From positions 1,054,001 through 1,118,000 of the forward strand of contig NZ_CP136420.1 of NCBI RefSeq assembly GCF_045278715.1: a stretch of 64,000 nucleotides of DNA, written 5' to 3'. The notes below the pieces were generated by a model. The model did no database searches. It worked only from the letters and a program-made list of their open reading frames with translations, and had not been told where the DNA came from. Positions 34,860-42,986 of the stretch are shown one piece after another (position 1 is the first letter of the stretch; each line of letters opens with the position of its first letter). Position numbers and translations under genes: made by a program. Source of the DNA: Neomoorella carbonis. Its GTDB lineage: Bacteria; Bacillota; DSM-521; Neomoorellales; Neomoorellaceae.

Positions 34860-35073
34860 CTATTTCGGGTGGACAAACCCTTGATTTATATCTCTTATTG
34901 CGGCCGTTCATCGGAGCGAAGCGGTGACCCTTGACATGGAGAATACATTTTAACCTTGTTTGGCAAGGGGGCAGCAAGCGAAGCTGGTCTGCCCCCCTGC
35001 CCCTTAGAAACATAGTGTGAGGTTCAATGTCAAGGGCGACAGCAAAATAATTTGGTTCTATCCACACGAACAG
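34860..35073 (+). repeat. ~210-bp hairpin-forming dispersed repeat, copy 1
   Basis: This is one of three copies (see 37447 and 38688). The termini are roughly inverted (CTATTTCGGGTGG at the left; CCACACGAACAG at the right). An internal long dyad has CCCTTGACATGGAG facing TTCAATGTCAAGGG, and a GC-rich centre (GCCCCCCTGCCCCTTAG) is conserved in all copies. It fills the gap between the MoaD and AOR genes. It has no coding capacity of its own and is MITE-like or REP-like. This copy is the most diverged of the three. Confidence 0.8.
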
Positions 35074-35110
35074 AGGAGACCCTTCTATTTCCTAAAAATG
35101 AGGTGATAAC

Positions 35111-36961
35111 ATGCTCGGAGGATATACCGGCAAGGTTCTTAGAGTGAATCTTTCGACGCGTAGCGTTGCTGAAGAACATTTAAACGAGATGGAGTTGCGG
35201 AAGTACATCGGCGGAGTGGGTCTTGCCGCAAAAGTATTTGTGGAGGAAGTTCCGGCGAACATTGACCCTCTTTCTCCGGACAATATACTTATTTTCGCGA
35301 CGGGGCCTTTGACGGGCACCAGCGTGCCTACGTCAGGGCGTCATGCGGTGGTCGCCAAATCTCCTCTTACCGGGATCTGGGGGGAAAGTGATGTTGGCGG
35401 TTACTGGGGAAAAGAATTAAAATGGGCCGGTTATGACATGCTGGTAATCACGGGCCGCGCCTCTCATCCGGTTTACCTGTTAATAACCAACGATGGGACG
35501 CGAATAGTAGACGCCTCTCATTTGTGGGGCAAAGACACCTACGAAACCAGTGAAATGTTGGAACAGGAAACAGTACCAGGCGCGGTGGCGGCAGTAATCG
35601 GGCCAGCGGGAGAAAAACAGGTTAAGCTTGCCGCCATTATGCACGATGGCAAACATGCGAGAGCTGCAGGGCGAGCTGGATTAGGTGCGGTAATGGGTTC
35701 CAAAAACCTTAAGGCAGTAGTGGTCAAAGGGAATCAGCCTAACTTGATTGCTGATAGTCGGGGGCTACATGATTCTATCAGGTCAAAAATGAGGCAGCTC
35801 AGGGAAGGGACAGCCTTTTTAAAAAGATTTGGCACCTCCGGGAGTGTGCTGGGGAATGAAAAGATCGGCGACCTCCCCATTCGCAACTGGCGTGATGGTT
35901 CGTGGCCCGAGGGTGCTCTAAAAATTTCCGGCCAGAGGTTGGCAGAAACCTACTTGAGAGGAAATTATCGCTGCCATTCTTGCGTGATTGGGTGTGGCAG
36001 GGAGGTAAAAATACAGGATGGGCGGTTCGGCCCGGTGGATGGCGCCGGCCCGGAGTATGAAACCGTAGCCTGTTTGGGGTCGCTTTGCCTTGTAGACGAT
36101 TTGGAGGCTATTGTATATGCTAACGAGCTATGCAACAGGTTAGGTTTAGACACCATCTCGACCGGTGCGGTCATTGCCTTTGCCATGGAAGCTTTCGAGA
36201 GGGGCTTAATTCAAGAAGGTGATACGGGTGGTGTCAACCTCGGATGGGGTAATGCCGAAGCCATGATTGAACTTGTACGTCAAATTGGTAATGCGACGGG
36301 GCTTGGTGCTATTTTAGGCAATGGGGTTAGGGTTGCCGCAGAAAAAATAGGAGGTATAGCCATGGAGTATGCCATCCATGTGAAAGGGTTGGAATTCCCG
36401 GCGCATGATCCCAGAGCATCTAACAGCCTTGCCCTGACCTACGCAACATCCAATCGTGGAGCATGTCATTTACAGGGATTTAGCTATACCTTTGAAAGAG
36501 CGGTAACGATGCCCCAGCTAGGTTACCCAGAAATTCAGGATAGATTTGCTGTAGAGGGAAAAGGGCCCTTTACTGCCAAATTGCAAGATCTCTGCTGTAT
36601 GTTTGATTCCCTGAAATTATGCAAGTTCCTGTTATTTGGTGGTATCAAAGTAGACACCCTGGTTGACTGGCTTAATTGCGTGGTGGGCTGGGATATGGAT
36701 GTGGCTGAATTTATGTTGGCAGGAGAGAGGATTTTCAATCTAAAAAGAATATACAACAACGCATGTGGTATAAGTCGTAAGGATGATATCTTACCGCCAC
36801 GTATTCTTACCCAGAAAAGAAAGAGCGGTGGAGCTGCCGACAACTTGCCTCCGTTAGGTAAGATGCTTAGCGAGTATTATCAATACCGCGGATGGGATGA
36901 TGAAGGGTTTCCGACTAAGTTAAAAATTCAGGAACTAGGACTTGAACAATTTGTCAAGTAG
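35111..36961 (+). CDS. aor: Aldehyde:ferredoxin oxidoreductase (tungsten AOR family)
   Basis: This 616-residue enzyme is of standard AOR length and oxidises aldehydes to acids with ferredoxin or works in reverse. The N-terminal domain has GGYTGKVLRVNLSTR, RKYIGGVGLAAK, GPLTGTSVPTSGRH and a WGESDVGGYWGKELKWAGYD pterhin-binding region. The 4Fe-4S ligands CxxCxxxC are at residues 288, 291 and 295 (CHSCVIGC), with a later cysteine near residue 495 (DLCCMFDS). In acetogens AORs couple organic acids and aldehydes. Here it probably handles an aldehyde arising from the radical-enzyme pathway. Confidence 0.94.
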   Translation: MLGGYTGKVLRVNLSTRSVAEEHLNEMELRKYIGGVGLAAKVFVEEVPANIDPLSPDNILIFATGPLTGTSVPTSGRHAVVAKSPLTGIWGESDVGGYWGKELKWAGYDMLVITGRASHPVYLLITNDGTRIVDASHLWGKDTYETSEMLEQETVPGAVAAVIGPAGEKQVKLAAIMHDGKHARAAGRAGLGAVMGSKNLKAVVVKGNQPNLIADSRGLHDSIRSKMRQLREGTAFLKRFGTSGSVLGNEKIGDLPIRNWRDGSWPEGALKISGQRLAETYLRGNYRCHSCVIGCGREVKIQDGRFGPVDGAGPEYETVACLGSLCLVDDLEAIVYANELCNRLGLDTISTGAVIAFAMEAFERGLIQEGDTGGVNLGWGNAEAMIELVRQIGNATGLGAILGNGVRVAAEKIGGIAMEYAIHVKGLEFPAHDPRASNSLALTYATSNRGACHLQGFSYTFERAVTMPQLGYPEIQDRFAVEGKGPFTAKLQDLCCMFDSLKLCKFLLFGGIKVDTLVDWLNCVVGWDMDVAEFMLAGERIFNLKRIYNNACGISRKDDILPPRILTQKRKSGGAADNLPPLGKMLSEYYQYRGWDDEGFPTKLKIQELGLEQFVK

Positions 36962-37033
36962 TGGCTTAAAAGATTGAACATAATTTGTCACAATACATTG
37001 CTGACGTTGCTCAAATAAAGGAGAGGAAAGAAA

Positions 37034-37420
37034 ATGATTTACATTATCGATTCCGTTAAAATACCCTGGAGAGAGGCTCCGCCTCCTCTCCCCCGCTATG
37101 GGAAGATTTTACACGACGGGGTCCAAAATCCTCAGGTAGCACTTGTTAGTATAGGTCTATTTAAATTCAAACCTAGTCAGTACGGCTTACCGCATACGCA
37201 TAAAAAAGAGGTGGAAATGTTTTTTACCATCGCCGGTACAGGAACATTAGTTATTGATGGGAATGATTATCAAGTAAAACCAGGAACGTTAGCTATTGTT
37301 CCGCCTGGAATTGAACATCACCCAGTTAATAACGGGGACAATGATTGGCATTATTTGGCGATTTTTACCCCCGCCTTTGATATGAGCTTTATCAATGAAT
37401 GGAAACCTTGTTCCCCTTAA
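37034..37420 (+). CDS. Single-domain cupin protein
   Basis: This 128-residue beta-barrel has the two cupin metal motifs: HTHKKEVEMFFTIAGTGTLVI (first, His/His/Glu) and PPGIEHHPVNNG (second, His). Such proteins are small metalloenzymes or ligand sensors. Its position at the end of the catabolic cluster, after AOR and before PanB, is the only functional clue. GGAGAGG precedes the ATG. Confidence 0.85.
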   Translation: MIYIIDSVKIPWREAPPPLPRYGKILHDGVQNPQVALVSIGLFKFKPSQYGLPHTHKKEVEMFFTIAGTGTLVIDGNDYQVKPGTLAIVPPGIEHHPVNNGDNDWHYLAIFTPAFDMSFINEWKPCSP

Positions 37421-37446
37421 TTTTGCAAAAACATTTTGGCTCTCCC

Positions 37447-37659
37447 CTATTTTTGTGAGCAAACACTTGTTTTACACCTTTTATTCCGACCGTTCATCGG
37501 AGCGATGCGGACCCTTGACATGGAGAATGCCCGTATTAGCTTAGTTTGGCAAAGGGCGACAAGCGGCTGGCCTGCCCCCCCCTGCCCCTTAGAAATACGG
37601 GTGCGAGGCTTCATGTCAAGGGTGGTCGCAAGATAATTAAGTTGCACCTACACGAACAG
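37447..37659 (+). repeat. ~210-bp hairpin-forming dispersed repeat, copy 2
   Basis: Very similar to copy 3, which is inverted. Internal dyad: CCCTTGACATGGAG near 37511 and CTTCATGTCAAGGG near 37608, with AATGCCCGTATT/AATACGGGTGC extending the stem. The outer ends are CTATTTTTGTGAG and CACACGAACAG-like (CCTACACGAACAG). Located 137 bases before panB. The rest of the cupin-panB gap (37660-37796) has only a likely promoter and RBS. Confidence 0.8.
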
Positions 37660-37796
37660 TAAAGAATCGATATTTTTCCTTAGGCAAGAGCGCACGAATT
37701 CTGCTCACTTGTTAGTACTAATAGTTCACATTGCTATGATGTTCATACTAGTAGCTGAATAGGGGTTATAACACATAAGAGAAAGGAGAAGGATAT

Positions 37797-38645
37797 ATGC
37801 GGAGTAAAGTAACCATTCAGACTCTTAGAGACAAGATGGAGAAAGGGCAACGTATAACTATGATCACCGGTTATGATTACCCTATGGCATTGTTGGAGGA
37901 GCGTGCAGGTATAGATATTATTCTGGTAGGCGACTCCCTAGGGATGACTATCCTGGGGTATGATACCACCTTGCCGGTAACTATGGACATAATGGTGGAA
38001 CATGCCAAAGCGGTCCGCCGTGGAGCCCCTACCGCCTATGTGATCGGCGACATGCCCTACATGTCGTATCAAGTTAGTGTGGAAGAAGCTGTACGTAACG
38101 CTGGCCGTTTTATGAAGGAAGCAGGGGTGGACGCAGTCAAGCTAGAAGGCGGCCGGAACGTGGTGGATGTAATTGCCGCTCTCACTAAAGCCACCATTCC
38201 CGTAATGGGACACCTTGGCCTTACTCCCCAGTCTATCGCCATGTTAGGTGGTTTCAAGGCCCAGGGTCGGGATATTGCAGCAGCGGAGGCGATCATAGAG
38301 GATGCCAAAGCTATTGAGGAAGCGGGAGCGGTATCCATACTGTTGGAAGCTGTTCCGCCCGAGGTGGCAAAGGTGATTACCGAGAGGGCCAAAATCCCCA
38401 TTATTAGCATTGGTGCGGGACCGTACTGCCACGGCCAACTGCTTATTGTCCACGATATGCTAGGTTTTTTCGATGCCTTTACGCCTAAGTTCGTCAAGAA
38501 ATATGCCAACCTTAACAAGGTGATCTTGGACGCTCTTACCCAATACAAGGAGGACGTAGAAAACGGCGTTTTCCCCGCTGACGAGCATTGCTACAAGATG
38601 CAGGTGGAAGCCCTGACCAAGTTCCAAGCAAAATACGGCAAGTAA
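37797..38645 (+). CDS. panB: 3-methyl-2-oxobutanoate hydroxymethyltransferase (PanB)
   Basis: This 282-residue TIM-barrel enzyme transfers a hydroxymethyl group from methylene-THF to a 2-oxoacid (ketoisovalerate in pantothenate synthesis). Motifs are MITGYDYPMALLEERAGID, LVGDSLGMTILGYDTTLPVT (metal/substrate Asp), KLEGG, GHLGLTPQS, LLEAVPPEVA and ISIGAGPYCHGQLLI. No panC or panD is adjacent. It is bracketed by inverted copies 2 and 3 of the 210-bp repeat. In an acetogen the reverse direction could feed C1 units into the THF pool, so a catabolic paralog is possible. AAGGAGAAGG precedes the ATG. Confidence 0.93.
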   Translation: MRSKVTIQTLRDKMEKGQRITMITGYDYPMALLEERAGIDIILVGDSLGMTILGYDTTLPVTMDIMVEHAKAVRRGAPTAYVIGDMPYMSYQVSVEEAVRNAGRFMKEAGVDAVKLEGGRNVVDVIAALTKATIPVMGHLGLTPQSIAMLGGFKAQGRDIAAAEAIIEDAKAIEEAGAVSILLEAVPPEVAKVITERAKIPIISIGAGPYCHGQLLIVHDMLGFFDAFTPKFVKKYANLNKVILDALTQYKEDVENGVFPADEHCYKMQVEALTKFQAKYGK

Positions 38646-38687
38646 CGTATAATCAAATATTTAGGGTTTATTATTATTGGTTTTTCG

Positions 38688-38896
38688 CTGTACGTGTGGG
38701 TGGAAGCAAATATTTTGCGATCGCCCTTGACATGAAGCCTCGCACCCGTATTTCTAAGGGGCAGGGGGGCAGGCCAGCCGCTTGTCGCCCTTTGCCAAAC
38801 TAAGCTAATACGGGCATTCTCCATGTCAAGGGTTTCCGCTTCGCTCCGATGAATGCCACAATAAAAGGTATAAAAGTGTTTGCCTACGCGAAATAG
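38688..38896 (-). repeat. ~210-bp hairpin-forming dispersed repeat, copy 3 (inverted)
   Basis: Reverse-complement copy of the element, almost identical to copy 2 through the central ~130 bases (stem arms CCCTTGACATGAAGCC and GGCATTCTCCATGTCAAGGG-type). It lies between panB and the potassium transporter. Its right end is ~40 bases before the point where the ktrB frame becomes open, and base composition shifts to GC-rich beyond it. Confidence 0.8.
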
Positions 38897-39008
38897 CGAG
38901 GAACCCAAAATGATGTTTGAATAGCCGAGAAGGTGATGCTCTACGAGTAATATACGGGAATGGCCCTTTCGCCTGCGGCCTCCCCAGATCCTGGCCCTGG
39001 GTTTTGCC

Positions 39009-40283
39009 ATGGTCATTGCTACCGGCACCTTGCTCCTGGCATTGCCCGTTGCCAGCGAGACAGGACAACCGGTAAAGATAGTGGATGCCCTGTTTACGGC
39101 CACGTCGGCAACCTGCGTTACCGGCCTTATCACCGTGGACACGCCAACTACTTATTCTTTGTTTGGTGAAATTGTGATTATGGCCCTGATCCAAACAGGT
39201 GGCCTGGGATTTATGACCCTCTCCACCCTGGTGGCCCTGCTGCTGGGGAAACGTATCACCCTCAAGGAAAGGCTGGTCATGCAGGAAGCCCTGAACCAGC
39301 TGACAGTAGAAGGGGTCGTGCGCCTGAGCAGGTACGTCCTGTTCTTTACTTTTCTTACCGAAGGGGTGGGGGCGCTTCTCCTGGGCCTGCGCTTCAGCAG
39401 GGACATGCCCCTGGGACAGGCCTTTTATTTCGGTATCTTCCATGCCGTATCCGCTTTTTGCAACGCCGGTTTCTCCCTGTTTTCCGCCAACCTGATGGGC
39501 TACCGGGGCGACTTGCTGGTCAACCTGATCATTACCGCCCTTATTATACTGGGCGGCCTGGGCTTCAGCGTTGTCGCCGATGTTTACAACAAACGTTCCT
39601 GGCAGCGGCTTTCCTTGCAAAGCAAAATAGTAATCAGCACCACCATGTGGCTGATCACCCTGGGCACGCTCTTGTTCCTGGCCCTGGAGTATACCAACAG
39701 CAAGAGCCTGGCGCCGTTACCCTTGGGAGAAAAAGTCCTGGCCTCCTATTTCCAGGCCGTCACCCCCAGGACGGCCGGGTTTAATACCTTGAATATCGGC
39801 GACCTGCGCCCCGTGACCCTCCTCTTGCTCATTATTCTCATGTTTATCGGCGCTTCACCGGGGTCCACCGGCGGCGGCATTAAAACTTCTACTTTCACGA
39901 CCATTGCCGTGGCAGTATGGTCGATAATCCAGGGTAAGTGCGATATTGAAATCTTTGGCCGGCGCCTGCCCCGGGGTACGGTCCTCAAGGCCCTGGCGGT
40001 GGCAGCAGTGTCCATGCTGCTGGTGGTTACCGTAACCGGTATTATGCTGGTCACCGAACAGAAGGAAATGGAGATAATACTTTTCGAGGTAGTTTCAGCC
40101 TTTGGCACGGTGGGCCTCTCGGCGGGCTTGACGCCCCAGCTAACGGTGGCCGGCAAGCTGCTGATCACCGCGACCATGTATTCCGGCCGCGTAGGGCCCC
40201 TTACCCTGGCTTTTGCCATCGCCCAGCGCCTGGGTCGCCGGGGGATAAAGCATTATCCTGAAGAAGGGGTCATTATTGGCTAA
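39009..40283 (+). CDS. ktrB: Potassium uptake channel subunit KtrB/TrkH, 5' end uncertain
   Basis: This membrane subunit of a Ktr/Trk K+ uptake system has selectivity-loop motifs TATSATCVTGL, HAVSAFCNAGFSLF, AVTPRTAGFNT and SAFGTVGLSAGLT. The first ATG in frame (39009) falls in the middle of the first membrane helix. In-frame family-like sequence (WPFRLRPPQILALGFA) extends upstream to a TGA at 38934 without any ATG/GTG/TTG. An ATG with good GAGAAGG lies at 38936, one frame off. The start therefore appears damaged by a one-base indel, or the N-terminus has been replaced. The rest of the gene is intact and GC-rich. Confidence 0.88.
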   Translation: MVIATGTLLLALPVASETGQPVKIVDALFTATSATCVTGLITVDTPTTYSLFGEIVIMALIQTGGLGFMTLSTLVALLLGKRITLKERLVMQEALNQLTVEGVVRLSRYVLFFTFLTEGVGALLLGLRFSRDMPLGQAFYFGIFHAVSAFCNAGFSLFSANLMGYRGDLLVNLIITALIILGGLGFSVVADVYNKRSWQRLSLQSKIVISTTMWLITLGTLLFLALEYTNSKSLAPLPLGEKVLASYFQAVTPRTAGFNTLNIGDLRPVTLLLLIILMFIGASPGSTGGGIKTSTFTTIAVAVWSIIQGKCDIEIFGRRLPRGTVLKALAVAAVSMLLVVTVTGIMLVTEQKEMEIILFEVVSAFGTVGLSAGLTPQLTVAGKLLITATMYSGRVGPLTLAFAIAQRLGRRGIKHYPEEGVIIG

Positions 40284-40296
40284 AGGAGGTAGAACG

Positions 40297-40944
40297 GTGA
40301 AACAGTTTGCCGTCATTGGCCTGGGCCGTTTCGGATCCAGCGTGGCCCGCACCTTGGCCCGCATGGGTCACCAGGTAATCGCCATTGATAGGGACGAGGC
40401 CAAGGTGGAAGCCCTTATGAACGAGGTCACTACGGCCATCCAGGCAGATGCCCGCGATGAGGAAGCCTTGAAGGCGGCTGGCATTCGCAATGTGGACGTG
40501 GCCATTGTCGCCATTGGGGAAAATGTCGAGGCCAATATTCTGGTCACTTTAATCGTCAAGGAAATGGGCATCAAGTGCGTCGTGGCCAAGGCCCTGAACG
40601 ACCTGCACGGTAAAGTCCTGGCGAAAATCGGTGCCGATAAAGTCGTTTATCCGGAGCGGGATATGGGAATCAGGGTCGCCCATACCCTTGCTTCTGGCAA
40701 CGTCCTGGAGCATATCGACCTTTCGCCGGAGTACAGCATTGTGGAGATTGTGGCCCCGGCCAGGGTGGCGGGTAAGACCCTGGGGCAGCTGAATTTACGC
40801 GCCCAGCACGGTGTCAGCGTCATGGCTATCAAACGCAATGATAAAATACTGGCTGCTCCCGGAGCCGACGATGTGGTGGAAGAAGGCGACATCATGGTAC
40901 TGGTAGGCCGGAACAAAGCCCTGGAAAGGCTGCAGGAAAGCTAA
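40297..40944 (+). CDS. ktrA: Potassium uptake regulatory subunit KtrA/TrkA
   Basis: This cytoplasmic RCK protein gates KtrB. The N-terminal Rossmann RCK_N domain (FAVIGLGRFGSSVARTLA, then VIAIDRDEAKVEALM, DARDEEALKAAGI) binds nucleotide. The C-terminal RCK_C (YSIVEIVAPARVAGKTLG; VVEEGDIMVLVG) binds a second ligand. GTG 40297 is preferred because AAGGAGGT sits seven bases upstream; the longer frame from 40276 overlaps ktrB. Together with ktrB it forms a two-gene operon. Confidence 0.94.
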   Translation: MKQFAVIGLGRFGSSVARTLARMGHQVIAIDRDEAKVEALMNEVTTAIQADARDEEALKAAGIRNVDVAIVAIGENVEANILVTLIVKEMGIKCVVAKALNDLHGKVLAKIGADKVVYPERDMGIRVAHTLASGNVLEHIDLSPEYSIVEIVAPARVAGKTLGQLNLRAQHGVSVMAIKRNDKILAAPGADDVVEEGDIMVLVGRNKALERLQES

Positions 40945-40945
40945 G

Positions 40946-41212
40946 GTGGAGTTAATCACTTCGGCAGCCAACCGTTATGTAAAGCTGGTTCGTTCTTTAA
41001 AGGAGCGTTCCTGGCGGGAGAAAAGGGTTCTTTATCTAATCGAGGGCATCCACCTGCTGGAGGAAGCCCGGCAGGCCTGGATACCCCTCGAAGCAGTTTT
41101 GTACAGCCCGCAAATTCTTGCTGCCCCGCGGGGAGAGCAGCTGGTAGCCGGCCTGCAGGAGGCTGGCTACCGCTGCCTGGCGGTGACGGAGCTACGGCTT
41201 CGGCAACAGTAG
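40946..41212 (+). pseudogene. SpoU/TrmH-family RNA methyltransferase, truncated
   Basis: Only the N-terminal ~88 residues remain (SAANRYVKLVRSLKERSWRE, FLIEG-like YLIEGIHLLEEA, substrate-binding domain). The SAM-binding knotted domain is missing. The frame ends shortly before IS66-type end sequences (41258 on), so a mobile-element insertion or deletion removed the rest. GTG start one base after ktrA, which suggests it was once the third gene of that operon. Confidence 0.82.
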
Positions 41213-41373
41213 AGGTTCAGCTACTCTCAATATGTATCCCGGCTCTGTTTATGTCTAGGGGGGTATTTTACGCGAAGTAGAAATAAAGTAAGCGTAAAAC
41301 AGCACCCACCTGGTTTCATCTCCCAGTTTGTAGGATAATCTTCCTTAAGAACACGAATGGAGGAAGATTTTTT

Positions 41374-41450
41374 ATGACGAAAGCTGAACTGCAAAAACTA
41401 TGGGAAACCCGCATCACCAAATATCGAGCCAGCGGTCAAAGTGCCAAATA
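41374..41450 (+). pseudogene. IS66 tnpA remnant
   Basis: Twenty-five codons parallel the intact tnpA at 13464 (KAELQKLWETRITKYRASGQ versus KAERQALWETRIAEYKKSGQ) and end in TAA where the intact copy reads on. Downstream bases continue to resemble tnpA out of frame. Confidence 0.75.
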
Positions 41451-41961
41451 ATGGTACGCCGCCCATAATGCAACCCCCGGCAGTTATGGTACTGGCTCCG
41501 GAAGTTTAAAAATCAGAATGGAGTTCCTTCCGCCAAATCAACCCGGTGGCTGCCTGTAGAAGTAAGTGAGCAATCTTCTGTGGATCAGGGCAACTCCTTG
41601 CTGGTTAGAATAAGCCAGGCCAGCATCGAGGTAAAACCTGTCTTTTTATTTTCTGCAATCGTCGGAGCGAAAAACTTAAAATTCTCTACTGGGATCACAT
41701 TGGGTTTTGGCATTATTACCGCTGGCTGGAGAAAGGCAAATTTCCCTGGCCGGCGGAGGCCGGTTCAACTGGTTGATGGAGCAGTTGCGCTTAAGCAAAC
41801 ACCGGTAATTCGGTGTTTCCAGCGAGCGGACCGCTCCTGAATAACAGCAGCTTATGCTTGTTAATAAAGCGAAGGTGGTTGTTTGCCAATACCCCGCTGC
41901 GTTATCTCTTCGAAAAACTTCCCAACCTGAATACTCAAGACGTAAATGCCTTGGATCAGCA

Positions 41962-42283
41962 TGCAAGGTAAAAAGTCTTGGGTGGGGGAAGCCTTAATCC
42001 CCACCATAAGGGCATAGACCACGCATGCAAGTACTAGGCATAACCCACCCGCCCTCAAAAGGCCGAACGAAGGAATTAAACAGGGCATAGACCCCGGGAG
42101 ACATGATAGGGTAGCCGAGGGCCAGGAAGTGGTGAGGTTACTGCCCAAGACTTAAAGATTAAACCATCGTCTTGTTGTTGTGGACGATGATGGAGGCTTA
42201 GTCTGCTCTCTTGAACTTCATCATAAAAAATTAAAATCTAAGAGAGCAGGAGATTTAACGAGCTAGAAGCAAATTATTGAGAT
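41962..42283 (+). ncRNA. Solo copy of the IS110-associated structured segment (candidate RNA)
   Basis: About 310 bases nearly identical, in reverse orientation, to the segment 48757-49068 that lies behind the IS110-type transposase. It contains repeated GGGCATAGACC blocks and a strong hairpin (CATCGTC...GGACGATG), and has no coding frame. Here it stands without a transposase, embedded in the IS66 remnant. Differences from the other copy cluster in about 20 bases near 42020-42042. That it is transcribed is inference. Confidence 0.45.
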
Positions 42284-42310
42284 AGGTGGGGATTATTTTA
42301 CGCTTACTAA

Positions 42311-42530
42311 GCAGGAACTTCCGTTCTGGTGGCGAATAGCAAATGTGGGTCAAAAAACCACCAGAGGGTTGAACATGCTAGCAATTGTCAATTCCGTCGT
42401 TCTCGTGGGCCTGGAGGGGCAAAGTGTACGGGTAGAGGTCGACATTAACAATGGTTTGCCGGTTTTTGAGAGTGTTGGTCAAATTTTATACACGAAATAT
42501 TTACCTGAAACCAGAAGCTTCGAGGTATAA
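42311..42530 (+). pseudogene. comM leader and 5' fragment, copy B
   Basis: The leader GCAGGA (42311) - 16 bases - CGAATA (42333) is followed by ATG 42375 and ~34 comM codons (MLAIVNSVVLVGLEGQSVRV, then EVDINNGLPV). The frame then switches to unrelated sequence (VGQILYTKYLP...) and stops at 42530. The switch occurs at the same comM position as in copies D and E. Copy B starts four bases after the IS66 remnant's right end. Confidence 0.85.
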
Positions 42531-42961
42531 AAAGATGATGACTAAGCCTCGAGATAAGAAGCTGCCATTCAGCGAGGAATCTGCTCGCCGTTTTGCTACC
42601 ACTTAACGTTGCGGCAGTAAGTGCAAAGGCGATTATTGGCTGATTCGATGATATTGGTCGAGTTCAAGCTTTTTGCTAATATCCTGAAACTCCTGAAGTA
42701 TGCTATCCTTAGCTACCAAAATAGCTATAATTATTCAAGTTCGATGCTTTTGCGTCCGGATACTTGTTTAAATTCAGTAAATATTTTAGTGTGGGATTGT
42801 GGTAGGGATAGTGGTAGGGATTGCGGTGCTTATCGTATGGCTGGTACGAGAGCCCGAAGGCGGACGGCGGACAGACAGACCCAAAGATATGAAATAGAAC
42901 AGGGAGGCGATGCCGCTTCCCTGTTTATGATCTTACCTTATAGTAGTTTTGGGCAAAAGCT
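42531..42961. other. Non-coding stretch between comM copy B and the Mn catalase
   Basis: No gene can be supported here. The segment contains GTGGTAGGGATAGTGG-type short repeats (~42797-42825) and a hairpin AACAGGGA/TCCCTGTT at ~42898-42926. No IS similarity was recognised. Confidence 0.5.
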
Positions 42962-42986
42962 GCCCCGCCTATTTTACTGGGGCGGG
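42962..42986 (-). terminator. Terminator of the Mn catalase gene
   Basis: Stem GCCCCGCC/GGGGCGGG with a 9-base AT-rich loop overlaps the last codons and stop of the minus-strand gene. On the minus strand it is followed by AGCTTTT. Confidence 0.65.

Larger units (their letters stand above)
41288..42307 (+). mobile_element. Degenerate IS66 remnant
   Basis: The left inverted repeat (GTAAGCGTAAAAC) starts at 41288 and the right one (GATTATTTTACGCTTAC) ends at 42307. Inside are scraps of tnpA (from 41374, stopped at 41448), tnpB/tnpC fragments and the last codons of tnpC. The 41962-42283 segment is unrelated to IS66 (see separate entry). A second partial IS66 right end (GGGGTATTTTACGC) sits just outside, at 41258-41273. 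Heavily deleted and inactive. Confidence 0.78.

Noticed and set aside
37436..37660. Coding frames inside the 210-bp repeat copies
   Set aside because: Frames on both strands are palindrome by-products and are not conserved between the three copies.
42375..42530. comM fragments B, D, E as functional small genes
   Set aside because: Each ends soon after the common foreign junction and has no domain of its own; they are better explained as a dispersed chimeric repeat.
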